Source of the DNA: Alphaproteobacteria bacterium
GTDB lineage: Bacteria > Pseudomonadota > Alphaproteobacteria > Thalassobaculales > Thalassobaculaceae
Reading direction: 5' to 3'
Length of the DNA: 57,556 bases
NCBI GenBank assembly: GCA_024742605.1
Contig: JANSYC010000023.1
Coordinates: forward strand, 1 to 57,556
Made by a program: the position numbers and the translations under genes. Positions 40,858 to 49,936 of this stretch are shown here, in pieces. Below the pieces are notes generated by a model. It searched no databases. It was not told the DNA's origin and saw nothing but the letters and a program-made list of their open reading frames with translations. The first letter of the stretch is position 1; each line of letters opens with the position of its first letter.

Positions 40858-41277
40858 ATGACAACGAAACGCCTTACCCCGTCCGATCCGTTCGATAGCC
40901 GTCCATTCGCGTTTTCGCAGATCGTGGCCGCCGCCGCGGGACACCAAGTGGTGCACATGTCCGGCCAGGTGGCCTGGAGAGCGGAGCGTGAGATCCTAAG
41001 TCCCGATGATCTGCATGCCCAGGTCGTTCAAAGCCTAAGGAACATCGAACGGGCGTTTGTGCATGTCGGCGCCAGCCTGGACGACGTTCATGCATTAAGG
41101 ATCTACACCAAGCTCAGCCATATCGAGTTGTCACAGGACGTCTCACGCGGCTTGAACGAGGTGTTCGGCGACGCACCGCCCTGTGCCACCTGGATCGGAA
41201 TGCCGCGTCCGGCGAACGAGGCGTTCCTTGTGGAGATCGAGCCGTCCGCCGTCACCATCCCGGCGCAGGTGACTTAG
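40858..41277 (+). CDS. RidA family protein (YjgF/YER057c/UK114)
   Basis: 139 residues. RidA enzymes hydrolyse reactive enamine/imine intermediates. Features are HMSGQVAWR near the start (Gly-Gln-Val strand), the helix HAQVVQSLRNIERAFVHVGA, and LRIYTKLSHIELSQ. The canonical catalytic Arg in the family is replaced by the Trp-Ile-Gly-Met-Pro-Arg-Pro segment, in which Arg may serve. The imine source could be the amine oxidase upstream. Its stop overlaps the nnrD stop by four bases, tail to tail. Confidence 0.85.
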   Translation: MTTKRLTPSDPFDSRPFAFSQIVAAAAGHQVVHMSGQVAWRAEREILSPDDLHAQVVQSLRNIERAFVHVGASLDDVHALRIYTKLSHIELSQDVSRGLNEVFGDAPPCATWIGMPRPANEAFLVEIEPSAVTIPAQVT

Positions 41278-42767
41278 GCTTTCCAGATCCCGCCAATCAC
41301 CTCCGGCAGCGCGGTGCACAGGTCTTCGGCCAGGATCGGTCTGGTGCCGCCGTGGGAGGCGATGCAGGCTGCCTGCGCATGCGTCCAGGCCCCGCAGGCA
41401 GCCGCGCTCTCCGGCCTCATCCCCAGACCCAGCAGCGTGCCGATGATACCGGCCAGTACATCGCCGGTCCCGCCGGTTGACAGAACCGCCGGGGCCCCGT
41501 CGAGAACCAAGGCCGGGCCGTCCGCCCCCTGAATCATCGTGTCGGGGCCCTTGAGGAGCATCACAGCCCCCAACAGACGAGCCGCCGCGCGGACCGTCTC
41601 CATTCGTCCCTTCCCGATGGCCTTCTGATCCGGGAACAGACGTGCGAACTCCCCGGCATGCGGTGTCAGAACGACCGGCCCCTTGATCAAGGCCGCCAAT
41701 GCGTCCGGTTCACCGGCAAAGGTGCTGATTCCGTCGGCATCGACCACAGTGGGGACTCCCGTCGCCAGGGCCGCATGGACATAGGGGCGACCTCCCGGGC
41801 CTAGCCCGGGCCCGATCACGATCGCAGCCACCTTGCGCCGTGTCACGAAGGCGGCGAGCGCCTCCGGTTCCGGCAGCGGAGCGACGATCATGCCCGGCGC
41901 GTCGGCCGCAAGCAGATCCTCGCTTCCCTTCGGTCCGAGCGTTGTCACCAGCCCGGCGCCCACCTTCCGCGCCGCCAGGGCCGACAAGCGCGCGGCACCG
42001 GCCATTTCACCGGCGATCATCAGGACATGGCCGCGCGTATATTTGTGATCCTCAGGCCCTGGTGGTGTGATTTGACCCGCCCAGAGAGCCGGTCCGATGA
42101 CCCGTGCCACCGGTTCCAGCGCATCCAGGAGATCGGCATCGATCCCGATATCGATCACCCTCACCGTCCCGCACAGGTCCCGGCCGGGCCGAAGCAGGTG
42201 GCCGGGCTTTCGGCGAAAGAAGGTCGCGGTCATCTCCGCCGGACAGGCTGTCCCTTGCACCAGTCCGGTATCCCCGTCGACGCCGCTGGGCATATCGATT
42301 GCGACCACGTGGAGTTGTCCCTCCGAAACCCGCCGGCTGGCTTGCTCCAGAAATGCCGCCGCAGTGCCCTCGATCGCTCGGATCAGTCCGGCTCCGAAAA
42401 GGGCATCGACCAGAAGACCAGCGTTCTCGAGCAGATCGGACGCCAGCTGCACCGTCGGTCCATCCCAAAGCCGCAGCGCCTCCGCCGCGTCCCCGCGGAG
42501 CCTCTCCGGATCGCCGAGGACCGCCACGGTTACCGGCCAGCCATGCCGCCGCAAATCTTCGGCGATCACGAGACCGTCGCCGCCATTGTTGCCGGGCCCG
42601 CAGGCCACCAAAACCGGCATCGGCCGAAATCGCCTGCGGATCAAAGTCGCCACGCCACGGCCGGCCCGCAACATCAGCGTGAAACCAGGGGTTCCGGCCG
42701 CGATGGTGGTGCGGTCCGCCTCGCCCATCTGGGCGCAGGACAAGAGCGAGTCCATATGGATCGTCAT
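41274..42767 (-). CDS. nnrDE: Bifunctional NAD(P)HX epimerase/dehydratase
   Basis: 497 residues, repairing hydrated NAD(P)H. N-terminal NnrE epimerase (about 1-205) shows VACGPGNNGGDGLVIAEDL and VAIDMPSGVDGDTG. C-terminal NnrD dehydratase (about 225-490) shows YTRGHVLMIAGEMAG, VVLTPHAGEFARL and the ATP-binding TGGTGDVLAGIIGTLLG. The fused architecture is common in bacteria. 39 bp upstream of it is the tRNA-His 3' end. Confidence 0.95.
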   Translation of the reverse strand: MTIHMDSLLSCAQMGEADRTTIAAGTPGFTLMLRAGRGVATLIRRRFRPMPVLVACGPGNNGGDGLVIAEDLRRHGWPVTVAVLGDPERLRGDAAEALRLWDGPTVQLASDLLENAGLLVDALFGAGLIRAIEGTAAAFLEQASRRVSEGQLHVVAIDMPSGVDGDTGLVQGTACPAEMTATFFRRKPGHLLRPGRDLCGTVRVIDIGIDADLLDALEPVARVIGPALWAGQITPPGPEDHKYTRGHVLMIAGEMAGAARLSALAARKVGAGLVTTLGPKGSEDLLAADAPGMIVAPLPEPEALAAFVTRRKVAAIVIGPGLGPGGRPYVHAALATGVPTVVDADGISTFAGEPDALAALIKGPVVLTPHAGEFARLFPDQKAIGKGRMETVRAAARLLGAVMLLKGPDTMIQGADGPALVLDGAPAVLSTGGTGDVLAGIIGTLLGLGMRPESAAACGAWTHAQAACIASHGGTRPILAEDLCTALPEVIGGIWKA

Positions 42768-42806
42768 GGAAGGAGTGTAGCGCGTGGTTGCACGCTAACA
42801 AAGAAA

Positions 42807-42884
<78 letters not shown>

Positions 42885-42969
42885 GCCGTGCGCCGGTCTT
42901 GAACAACCGGCGGAGGGCGTTGCTATCGCAGCCACCGCGCCCCGTCAACTGGCATCGACCGGAATTCGG

Positions 42970-44145
42970 TCAAGCCGCCGATTTCAGATAGCTTTCCAGC
43001 CGTTCGACCGCCCCGTCCAAGACCGCGTCCCGTTTGGCGAAGCAGAAACGGATGAAGCTCTTCGGTGCGGTCCCCTTGTCGCCGTAGAAGGCCGAGACAG
43101 GAACCGCCGCCACCCCGGCTTCCAAAACCAGCCGACGGCAGAACAGTTCATCGTCCTCTCCGGGTCTCAGAAACCGGCTCGCATCCACGAACAGGAAATA
43201 GGTGCCCTGACAGACCGCCGGGTCGAACCCGATGGTTGTCAGGCCCGCGGAAAGTCGATCACGTCGCGCCTTCATATCGTCCCGCAGGCTGTTGAAATAG
43301 CTGTCGTCTTGAGTCAATCCGAATGCCACCGCCCGCTGGAGATTCGGGGCGGTGGTGAACACCAGAAACTGGTGCGCTTTCGATATCGGAGCCAGCAGAT
43401 GGTCCGGGGCGGTCAGGTACCCGACCTTCCATCCCGTCAGCGAGAACGTCTTGCCGGCCGATCCGATCCGCACGCACCGCTCCCGCATGCCCGGAAAGGT
43501 CATCAACGGGATATGGGTCCGGTCATCAAACACCAGATGTTCGTACACCTCATCGCAGACGGCATAGGCATCGTATTTGATCACCAGATCGGCGATCGCC
43601 TGCAACTCGTCTCGCGTGAATACCTTGGAAGCCGGATTCTGCGGATTGTTGAGGACAACGAGCTTGGTGCGTTCGCTGAACGCGGATGCCAGCTGATCCA
43701 GATCCAGTTCCCAATGGGGCGGTGTCACCCGGACCGGGCGCGGAATCCCGCCGGCCCGACGGATGATCGGCAGGTAGCAATCGTATAACGGCTCGATCAG
43801 AACCACCTCGTCGCCCGGCTCGATCAGCCCGAAGAAGCACGCGGCCAACCCCTCGGTGGCGCCGGTCGAGACCATCGTCTCGGCCTGCCAGGTGACATCC
43901 AGGTCGTAGAACCGCTTGTTGTGCGCGGCCACCGCCTGCCGCAGTTCCGGCACGCCCATCATCGGCGGGTACTGGTTCGGCGGGTCGTAAAGCGCCTTGG
44001 ACGCGGCATCCAGCACAGAATCCGCGCCCCGGTCGTCGGGGAACCCCTGCCCCAGATTGATCGCCTGATGCTCGATCGCCAGCCGAGACATCACCTCGAA
44101 CACCGTGGTGCCATAGCTCGACAGGAGTGTGTTGGCCGGTTTCAT
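42970..44145 (-). CDS. PLP-dependent class I/II aminotransferase
   Basis: 391 residues. Fold-type I: N-terminal INLGQGFPDDRGAD, STGATEGLAACFFGL, the NPQNPASKV asparagine segment, and the catalytic lysine in GSAGKTFSLTGWKVGYL. The FSLTGWK motif with GLGQGFP-type start resembles methionine/kynurenine aminotransferases (YbdL) and DapC; no narrower call. Preceded by the LysR gene. Confidence 0.88.
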   Translation of the reverse strand: MKPANTLLSSYGTTVFEVMSRLAIEHQAINLGQGFPDDRGADSVLDAASKALYDPPNQYPPMMGVPELRQAVAAHNKRFYDLDVTWQAETMVSTGATEGLAACFFGLIEPGDEVVLIEPLYDCYLPIIRRAGGIPRPVRVTPPHWELDLDQLASAFSERTKLVVLNNPQNPASKVFTRDELQAIADLVIKYDAYAVCDEVYEHLVFDDRTHIPLMTFPGMRERCVRIGSAGKTFSLTGWKVGYLTAPDHLLAPISKAHQFLVFTTAPNLQRAVAFGLTQDDSYFNSLRDDMKARRDRLSAGLTTIGFDPAVCQGTYFLFVDASRFLRPGEDDELFCRRLVLEAGVAAVPVSAFYGDKGTAPKSFIRFCFAKRDAVLDGAVERLESYLKSAA

Positions 44146-44228
44146 CGCATCAAGTCCTCCCGCAAGCCCCGTCTCACGCGGGGTGGCGCGGGATAGCGCG
44201 GGTTGGGAACGGATGCAAGGAGGTTACT

Positions 44229-45122
44229 CTACGCCGCCGCCTCTTCCAGCGCTTCGACCAGCCGCTGCTCCGCCTCGCTGAGCCGGTGGTCCTTCCGCCA
44301 GATCAGCCCGATGTCCATGCTGGGCGGCGGATCCGTGAGGGTGCGCCACTCGACCCGACCGCCATCGAGCGACCAGGGGCGGTACAGCAGACGCGAGAGA
44401 ACGGTCACCCCGAAGCCGATCGCGACCAGGCTCCGAACCGCCTCCACACTGTCGGTGTCGAACACGATGTCGACGCTCAGGCCCCGCCGTTCGATATAGG
44501 TGCGCGTCACCCGGTCGGCCTCGTCGACGGTGTAGAGCAGGAATGGGTGTTCCATCACATCGGAGAGCGCCACAGTCTCCTGCCGTGCGAGCGGATGGGT
44601 GGGTGCCACCCACAGGCCTCTTGGCGAGCTGAGCAGAGTGCGGCTCTCCAGTTCAGGGATCTCCGCGATGTTGGACGTCAGGATCAGCCCCAGATCCACC
44701 CGTCCCTCGATCACCGCTGCCTCCAACCCGGGACGGTCGCTTTCCACCAGTTCCACCGTCACCAGTGGATTGGCGCGCCGGAATCGGGCGATCGGCGGCA
44801 CCATGAAATAGCCCGCAGAAGCGTTGGTCATGCCGAGCCGGACAGTTCCGGACACATCCGCCCTGTCCGGATGCATGTCCGCCATCGCGTCCTCTACCGA
44901 CGCCTCAATCGTGCGGGCATGGGCCAGGAAATGCTGGCCGTCCCGGGTGAGCGAGACGCCACCCGGCCGCCGCTCAAACAGGGTGACCCCGAGCTGCGCC
45001 TCCAGCTCCTTGATCGCCAGTGTGACGGCCGACTGCGAGATGCCGAGTTGGGCGGCCGCCCCAGACACCTTCCCGGACTCCGCGGTGGCTCGGAAATAAC
45101 GGACCTGTTTGAACGACAGCAT
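44229..45122 (-). CDS. LysR family transcriptional regulator
   Basis: 297 residues. The N-terminal winged helix-turn-helix (about 3-62) contains RYFRATAESGKVSGAAAQLGI, SQSAVTLAIKELEAQLG and LFERRPGGVSLT. The effector domain (about 90-290) is of type PBP2 (LGMTNASAGYFMVPPIARF). Divergent from a small gene and an aminotransferase; by family habit it would control them in response to an unknown ligand. The site at 45148-45169 is a candidate operator. Confidence 0.9.
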   Translation of the reverse strand: MLSFKQVRYFRATAESGKVSGAAAQLGISQSAVTLAIKELEAQLGVTLFERRPGGVSLTRDGQHFLAHARTIEASVEDAMADMHPDRADVSGTVRLGMTNASAGYFMVPPIARFRRANPLVTVELVESDRPGLEAAVIEGRVDLGLILTSNIAEIPELESRTLLSSPRGLWVAPTHPLARQETVALSDVMEHPFLLYTVDEADRVTRTYIERRGLSVDIVFDTDSVEAVRSLVAIGFGVTVLSRLLYRPWSLDGGRVEWRTLTDPPPSMDIGLIWRKDHRLSEAEQRLVEALEEAAA

Positions 45123-45147
45123 GATGAGTTTTCCTCATATTGCATCT

Positions 45148-45169
45148 TTATTTATTGAATTTGTAATAA
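45148..45169. promoter_or_regulatory. Candidate LysR operator
   Basis: TTATT (45148-45152) and AATAA (45165-45169) form an inverted repeat with 12 bases between, in the gap between the divergent LysR gene and the gene at 45256. This fits a T-N11-A type LysR site, but the AT-rich sequence makes a chance match likely. Confidence 0.35.
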
Positions 45170-45255
45170 GGCGTGGATGAGATCAAGTTTGGCGTATCGA
45201 GATCGGACGTCGGGTTCGATCTCCCGGTTTGATCCCTTGTGACAGGAGACAAGTC

Positions 45256-45459
45256 ATGGCCACGATGAACTTACACATGCCCGCTGGCGCGACAGGCATC
45301 GTCGCCCCGGTTACAAGCGCCCTGCCGTCGCTCGACACCGTTCTTTCGAGGCTGCGGACCGCATTCGTCGTCAGGGTCGATGCGGTCCCGGCGCAGCTCG
45401 ACCTCGCAATCGAGCAGTCGAGGATGGCCGGTCAGGCCAAGGCCCGATTCTGGATCTGA
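45256..45459 (+). CDS. Small hypothetical protein
   Basis: 67 residues, starting MATMNLHMPAGATGIVAPVT with a strong AGGAG 9 bp before the ATG. It has no membrane segment, and its second half (DTVLSRLRTAFVVRVDAVPA) could be one long helix. It sits between the divergent LysR gene and the aminotransferase gene, which starts 88 bp further on, so it is likely part of the LysR-regulated unit. Family unknown. Confidence 0.55.
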   Translation: MATMNLHMPAGATGIVAPVTSALPSLDTVLSRLRTAFVVRVDAVPAQLDLAIEQSRMAGQAKARFWI

Positions 45460-45546
45460 TGGTAAGTTCCACTCCACGATCTCGACTCCCCGGCGTTTCC
45501 TTATACAGTGCGGCCAAACAGAACAGCCGCATGGAAGGAAACGCCG

Positions 45547-46731
45547 ATGTCGACCACCGCACTCCCGGAGCAGCTCACCGCACGGATGGGCAATCTCGGC
45601 ACCGAGACCGCATTCGAGGTGCTGGCGCGGGCCAACGCCTTGGCGGCGACCGGTAAGTCGATCATCAACCTCGGCATCGGCCAGCCCGATTTCAAAACCC
45701 CCGAACACATCGTCGAGGCCGGCATCCGCGCCCTGCGGGACGGCCACCACGGTTACACGCCGGCGGCCGGCATTCCGGAGCTTCGGACGGCGGTCGCGCG
45801 CGACCTCAATGCGCGGCATCGGGTCGAGATAGATCCTGGCCAGGTCATGATCATGCCAGGCGGCAAGCCGACCATGTTCTTCGCCTGTCTGATGTACGGC
45901 GAAGCGGGCACCGAGATTCTGTACCCGAATCCGGGTTTCCCGATCTACGAGAGTGCGATCAAGTTTTCAGGCGCGACAGCCGTTCCCTACCCGCTCCAGG
46001 AAGAGACTGGGTTCGCGTTTTCCGCCACCGAGGTGCTGTCGAAGATCACCGACAAGACCCGCCTGCTGATCCTGAACACCCCGGCCAATCCGACCGGCGG
46101 CACGGTGCCGAAGTCGGAGATCGATGCGCTGGTCGCGGGTCTCGTCGACAAACCCCATGTCACCGTGCTGTCTGACGAGATCTACAGCCGCATGCTCTAT
46201 GACGGACGCGAGCACGTGACCCTGCTGTCCTATCCGGAAATCGCCGACCGGGTGATCTTGCTGGACGGCTGGTCCAAGACCTATGCCATGACCGGCTGGC
46301 GACTCGGATACTCGGTCTGGCCGAACGATGTGTTTCCGCACGTGGAGAAGCTGGCGGTCAACAACCATTCCTGCGTCAATGCGCCAACCCAGTTCGCCGG
46401 TCTCGCGGCACTCGAAGGTCCACAGGACGCGGTTGACGAGATGGTCGAGGCTTTCGACGGCCGTCGCCGGGTGATCGTCTCCGAGCTGAACCAGATCCCC
46501 GGTTTTCGCTGTGTGCAGCCGGGAGGCGCATTTTATGCGTTCCCGAATATCGAGGGCACCGGGCTTGACGCCAAGACTCTTCAAACCCGTTTGCTGGAGG
46601 ACGCGGGCGTCGCCGTGATCGCGGGCACCAGCTTTGGCGCGTACGGAGAAGGTTATCTTCGCTTCTCCTATGCCAACTCGACCGAAAACATCCAGATGGC
46701 GATCGCTCGGATCAAAGAGATGCTCGCCTGA
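45547..46731 (+). CDS. PLP-dependent aminotransferase, aspartate aminotransferase-like (class I)
   Basis: 394 residues from the ATG at 45547, with GGAAGGA upstream. Fold-type I aminotransferase: SIINLGIGQPDFKTPEHIVE, GYTPAAGIPELRTAVARD, ILNTPANPTGGT, DEIYSRMLYDG and the PLP lysine in LDGWSKTYAMTGWRLGYS. The IGQPDF and SKTYAMTGWR patterns fit the aspartate/alanine-type subfamily used for amino acid or keto acid exchange. Confidence 0.9.
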   Translation: MSTTALPEQLTARMGNLGTETAFEVLARANALAATGKSIINLGIGQPDFKTPEHIVEAGIRALRDGHHGYTPAAGIPELRTAVARDLNARHRVEIDPGQVMIMPGGKPTMFFACLMYGEAGTEILYPNPGFPIYESAIKFSGATAVPYPLQEETGFAFSATEVLSKITDKTRLLILNTPANPTGGTVPKSEIDALVAGLVDKPHVTVLSDEIYSRMLYDGREHVTLLSYPEIADRVILLDGWSKTYAMTGWRLGYSVWPNDVFPHVEKLAVNNHSCVNAPTQFAGLAALEGPQDAVDEMVEAFDGRRRVIVSELNQIPGFRCVQPGGAFYAFPNIEGTGLDAKTLQTRLLEDAGVAVIAGTSFGAYGEGYLRFSYANSTENIQMAIARIKEMLA

Positions 46732-46771
46732 CGGCACTGAGCTGCGCGAAAAAGCGGCACGTGGTTGTTTT

Positions 46772-47283
<512 letters not shown>

Positions 47284-47400
47284 GGACCGGTCCGATCGGA
47301 TCGGTCTCTGAAGGGAAATCCGCGGGCCGGGACATTCCGTCCCGCGACGCGTACAACACGAACTTCAGCCCAGCCTGGGCGAAACACTAGGAAGGAAGCC

Positions 47401-48810
47401 ATGTCCGACGCGAAGACTATCATGAAGATGATCGAAGAGAACGACGTCAAGTACGTCGATCTCCGATTCACCGACCCGCGCGGTGCCGTCCAGCACGTCA
47501 CGCAGCACGTGCGCACGATCGACGAGGACAGCCTGGAAGAAGGCTTCATGTTCGACGGCTCGTCCATCGCGGGCTGGAAGGCGATCAACGAGAGCGACAT
47601 GGGCCTGAAGCCGGATCTCAGCACCGCGGTCATGGACCCGTTCTTCGCGCAGCCGACGCTCGCAATCACCTGCGACATTGTCGAGCCGTCGACCGGTCAG
47701 CCCTATGAGCGTGATCCCCGTTCGACAGCGCGTGCCGCCGTCAAGCACATGGCCAGCCTCGGCATCGGCGACACCGCGTTCTTCGGGCCGGAAGCCGAGT
47801 TCTTCGTGTTCGACGACGTCAAGATCGAAGTCGGTATGAACAAGGGCTACTACGAGCTGGACAGCATCGAAGGCCCCTACAACAGCGGTAAAGCCTTCGA
47901 GGAAGGCAACCTCGCACACCGTCCAGGCGTCAAGGGTGGCTATTTCCCGGTTCCGCCGGTCGACAGCGAGCAGGACCTGCGGTCCGAGATGCTGACGGTC
48001 ATGGAAGAGATGGGCGTCAAGGTCGAGAAGCATCACCACGAGGTGGCCCCGTCCCAGCACGAGCTGGGCATGGAATTCGGCACCCTGTTGCAGACTGCCG
48101 ATCACCTGCAGATCTACAAATACGTGGTGAAGCAGGTTGCGGCCGCCTATGGCAAGACCGCCACCTTCATGCCGAAGCCGATTTCCGGCGACAATGGCTC
48201 GGGCATGCACGTGCACCAGTCGATCTGGAAGGACGGCAAGCCGCTGTTCGCGGGTTCGGGCTATGCTGATCTGTCGGAAATGGCGCTGTACTACATCGGT
48301 GGCATCATCAAGCACGCCAAGGCCCTGAACGCCTTCTCGAACCCGACGACCAACAGCTACAAGCGGTTGATCCCGGGCTTCGAGGCACCGGTCCTGCTGG
48401 CCTACTCCTCACGGAACAGGTCCGCGTCGTGCCGGATTCCGCATGTCAACAGCCCGAAGGGCAAGCGCGTCGAGGTCCGGTTCCCGGATCCGGCCGGCAA
48501 CCCCTACCTGACGTTCTCCGCCATGCTGATGGCCGGCCTGGACGGCATCCAGAACAAGATCCATCCGGGTGATCCGATGGACAAGAACCTCTACGATCTG
48601 CCGCCGGAAGAGCTGAAGGACATCCCGACCGTCTGCGGCTCGCTGCGTGAAGCCCTGGAAAGCCTGGATAAGGACCGAGCGTTCCTGACCCAGGGCGGCG
48701 TTTTCACAGACGACCAGATCGACGGCTACATCGAACTCAAGATGGAGGAAGTGCACACGTTCGAGCACACGCCCCATCCGGTCGAGTTCGACATGTACTA
48801 CTCGGTCTAA
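47401..48810 (+). CDS. glnA: Glutamine synthetase type I
   Basis: 469 residues, the dodecameric GSI that assimilates ammonium. Motifs: [17 protein letters not shown], the metal ligands in [52 protein letters not shown] and the adenylylation tyrosine in [10 protein letters not shown]. Length and motifs are normal. Regulated with glnB by nitrogen; hairpin terminator follows. Confidence 0.97.
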   Translation: MSDAKTIMKMIEENDVKYVDLRFTDPRGAVQHVTQHVRTIDEDSLEEGFMFDGSSIAGWKAINESDMGLKPDLSTAVMDPFFAQPTLAITCDIVEPSTGQPYERDPRSTARAAVKHMASLGIGDTAFFGPEAEFFVFDDVKIEVGMNKGYYELDSIEGPYNSGKAFEEGNLAHRPGVKGGYFPVPPVDSEQDLRSEMLTVMEEMGVKVEKHHHEVAPSQHELGMEFGTLLQTADHLQIYKYVVKQVAAAYGKTATFMPKPISGDNGSGMHVHQSIWKDGKPLFAGSGYADLSEMALYYIGGIIKHAKALNAFSNPTTNSYKRLIPGFEAPVLLAYSSRNRSASCRIPHVNSPKGKRVEVRFPDPAGNPYLTFSAMLMAGLDGIQNKIHPGDPMDKNLYDLPPEELKDIPTVCGSLREALESLDKDRAFLTQGGVFTDDQIDGYIELKMEEVHTFEHTPHPVEFDMYYSV

Positions 48811-48851
48811 GACGGACAAATCCGACCGCTCTCCCGAGCAGTCACGTCAGA

Positions 48852-48887
48852 CGAGCCGCTTCCTTCGGGGGGCGGCTCGTTTCGTTT
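48852..48887 (+). terminator. Rho-independent terminator after glnA
   Basis: CGAGCCGC (48852-48859) pairs with GCGGCTCG (48872-48879); 12-base loop; followed by TTTCGTTT. It ends the glnBA transcript 42 bp past the glnA stop. Confidence 0.85.
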
Positions 48888-49023
48888 GGGTGGCAGATGG
48901 CGCGATCGCGCGGATAAGGCGGCGCAGCGATCTGTTCTACGATTATTTGGGATTTCCACGACCGTCACGATTTCCGAGAGGCCGCGGAGAAAAGGCTGGT
49001 GGCTTGGAGATCGGCGAACCGGG

Positions 49024-49386
49024 CTATTTCGGCAGCGTGATCGTGATCTCCTGCCCGCCATAGCCGTGAACGTTGTCCTTTGCTCGCAATGTGACTTCGG
49101 TGACGCTCTCCGGGACCCGAACCCCTCCCAGGCTGCGGGTGAACGGCTGCTCGGTCTCGTGCGGATGATAGAGGGTGCGGGTTCCGAGCACCGTGCCGTC
49201 CGGGGCCAGCACCTGCCATTCATCCGCGTAGTGGTCCCAGCCCTCATCCGCATGCGCAACCGTGACGTTGAAGGACCAGGTGCCGTTGAGCCGGAATGCC
49301 TCGACTTTGAGGACATCAGCGACTCCCGCCAGTGCGGGGGCAGCAAGCCAGCACCCTGCGACACAAGTTAATGCGAGTGTTCTCAT
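49024..49386 (-). CDS. Secreted hypothetical protein
   Basis: 120 residues with a signal peptide (MRTLALTCVAGCWLAAPALA, cleavage after about residue 20). The mature part has three or four beta-strands (AFRLNGTWSFNVTVAHAD, WQVLAPDGTVLGTRTL, QEITITLPK) and the conserved-looking HPHETEQPFTRSLGGV segment. A periplasmic all-beta domain. I recognise it as a small conserved proteobacterial family without assigned function. Confidence 0.7.
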   Translation of the reverse strand: MRTLALTCVAGCWLAAPALAGVADVLKVEAFRLNGTWSFNVTVAHADEGWDHYADEWQVLAPDGTVLGTRTLYHPHETEQPFTRSLGGVRVPESVTEVTLRAKDNVHGYGGQEITITLPK

Positions 49387-49447
49387 CTCAACGCCTCCGT
49401 CTGAAGATCTTCGGCGGTCTCAGACCCGGTAAAAACGGTGGCATGCA

Positions 49448-49849
49448 TCACCCCTCCAAAGTCCGCTTCTTGCCGTGATCGTCGATCGCCACATAGGTAA
49501 ACTGTCCTTCGGTCACCAGCACCCGCTCCTGCCGTTGCTGGTACCAGCGGATCTTCCAAGCTTCGATGCTGACGGTGATCGAGGTCCGTCCAACCTTCTC
49601 GATGTCGCAATAGCAGCACAGGATATCTCCCATGCCGACCGGTTTGATGAAGGTCATCGCCTCGATGCCGACCGTCGCAACCCGTCCGTTCGCCCGGCTG
49701 GCCGCCGCGATCCCGCCCGCGATGTCCATCTGGCTGAGCACCCAGCCGCCGAAGATGTCGCCGTTCGGATTGGTGTCCGACGGCATCGCCACCGTGCGGA
49801 TCTGCATCTCGCCTTTCGGCGCCCGGGCTTCTTGCTCGACAGAACCCAT
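49448..49849 (-). CDS. Acyl-CoA thioesterase, YciA-like hotdog fold
   Basis: 133 residues from the ATG at 49849. Single hotdog domain: MPSDTNPNGDIFGGWVLSQM with the catalytic Asn/Asp loop, DIAGGIAAASRANGRVATVG and VGRTSITVSIEAWKI. YciA-type enzymes hydrolyse many acyl-CoAs. A longer frame reaching a TTG at 49915 lacks family similarity. Divergent from parE, with 87 bp between starts. Confidence 0.88.
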   Translation of the reverse strand: MGSVEQEARAPKGEMQIRTVAMPSDTNPNGDIFGGWVLSQMDIAGGIAAASRANGRVATVGIEAMTFIKPVGMGDILCCYCDIEKVGRTSITVSIEAWKIRWYQQRQERVLVTEGQFTYVAIDDHGKKRTLEG

Positions 49850-49936
49850 AAAACCACCATATCTGCCACTCGCGCTTTTGCGCACCACAGGATAGACTAA
49901 CTCTTCTTTCAGCAATCCGTCCCGGACGACCGAGCC

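Noticed and set aside
46752-46770. A second sigma-54-like element, GGCACGTGG with following T-run, upstream of glnB
   Set aside because: There is no GC ten bases after the GG, so spacing fails.
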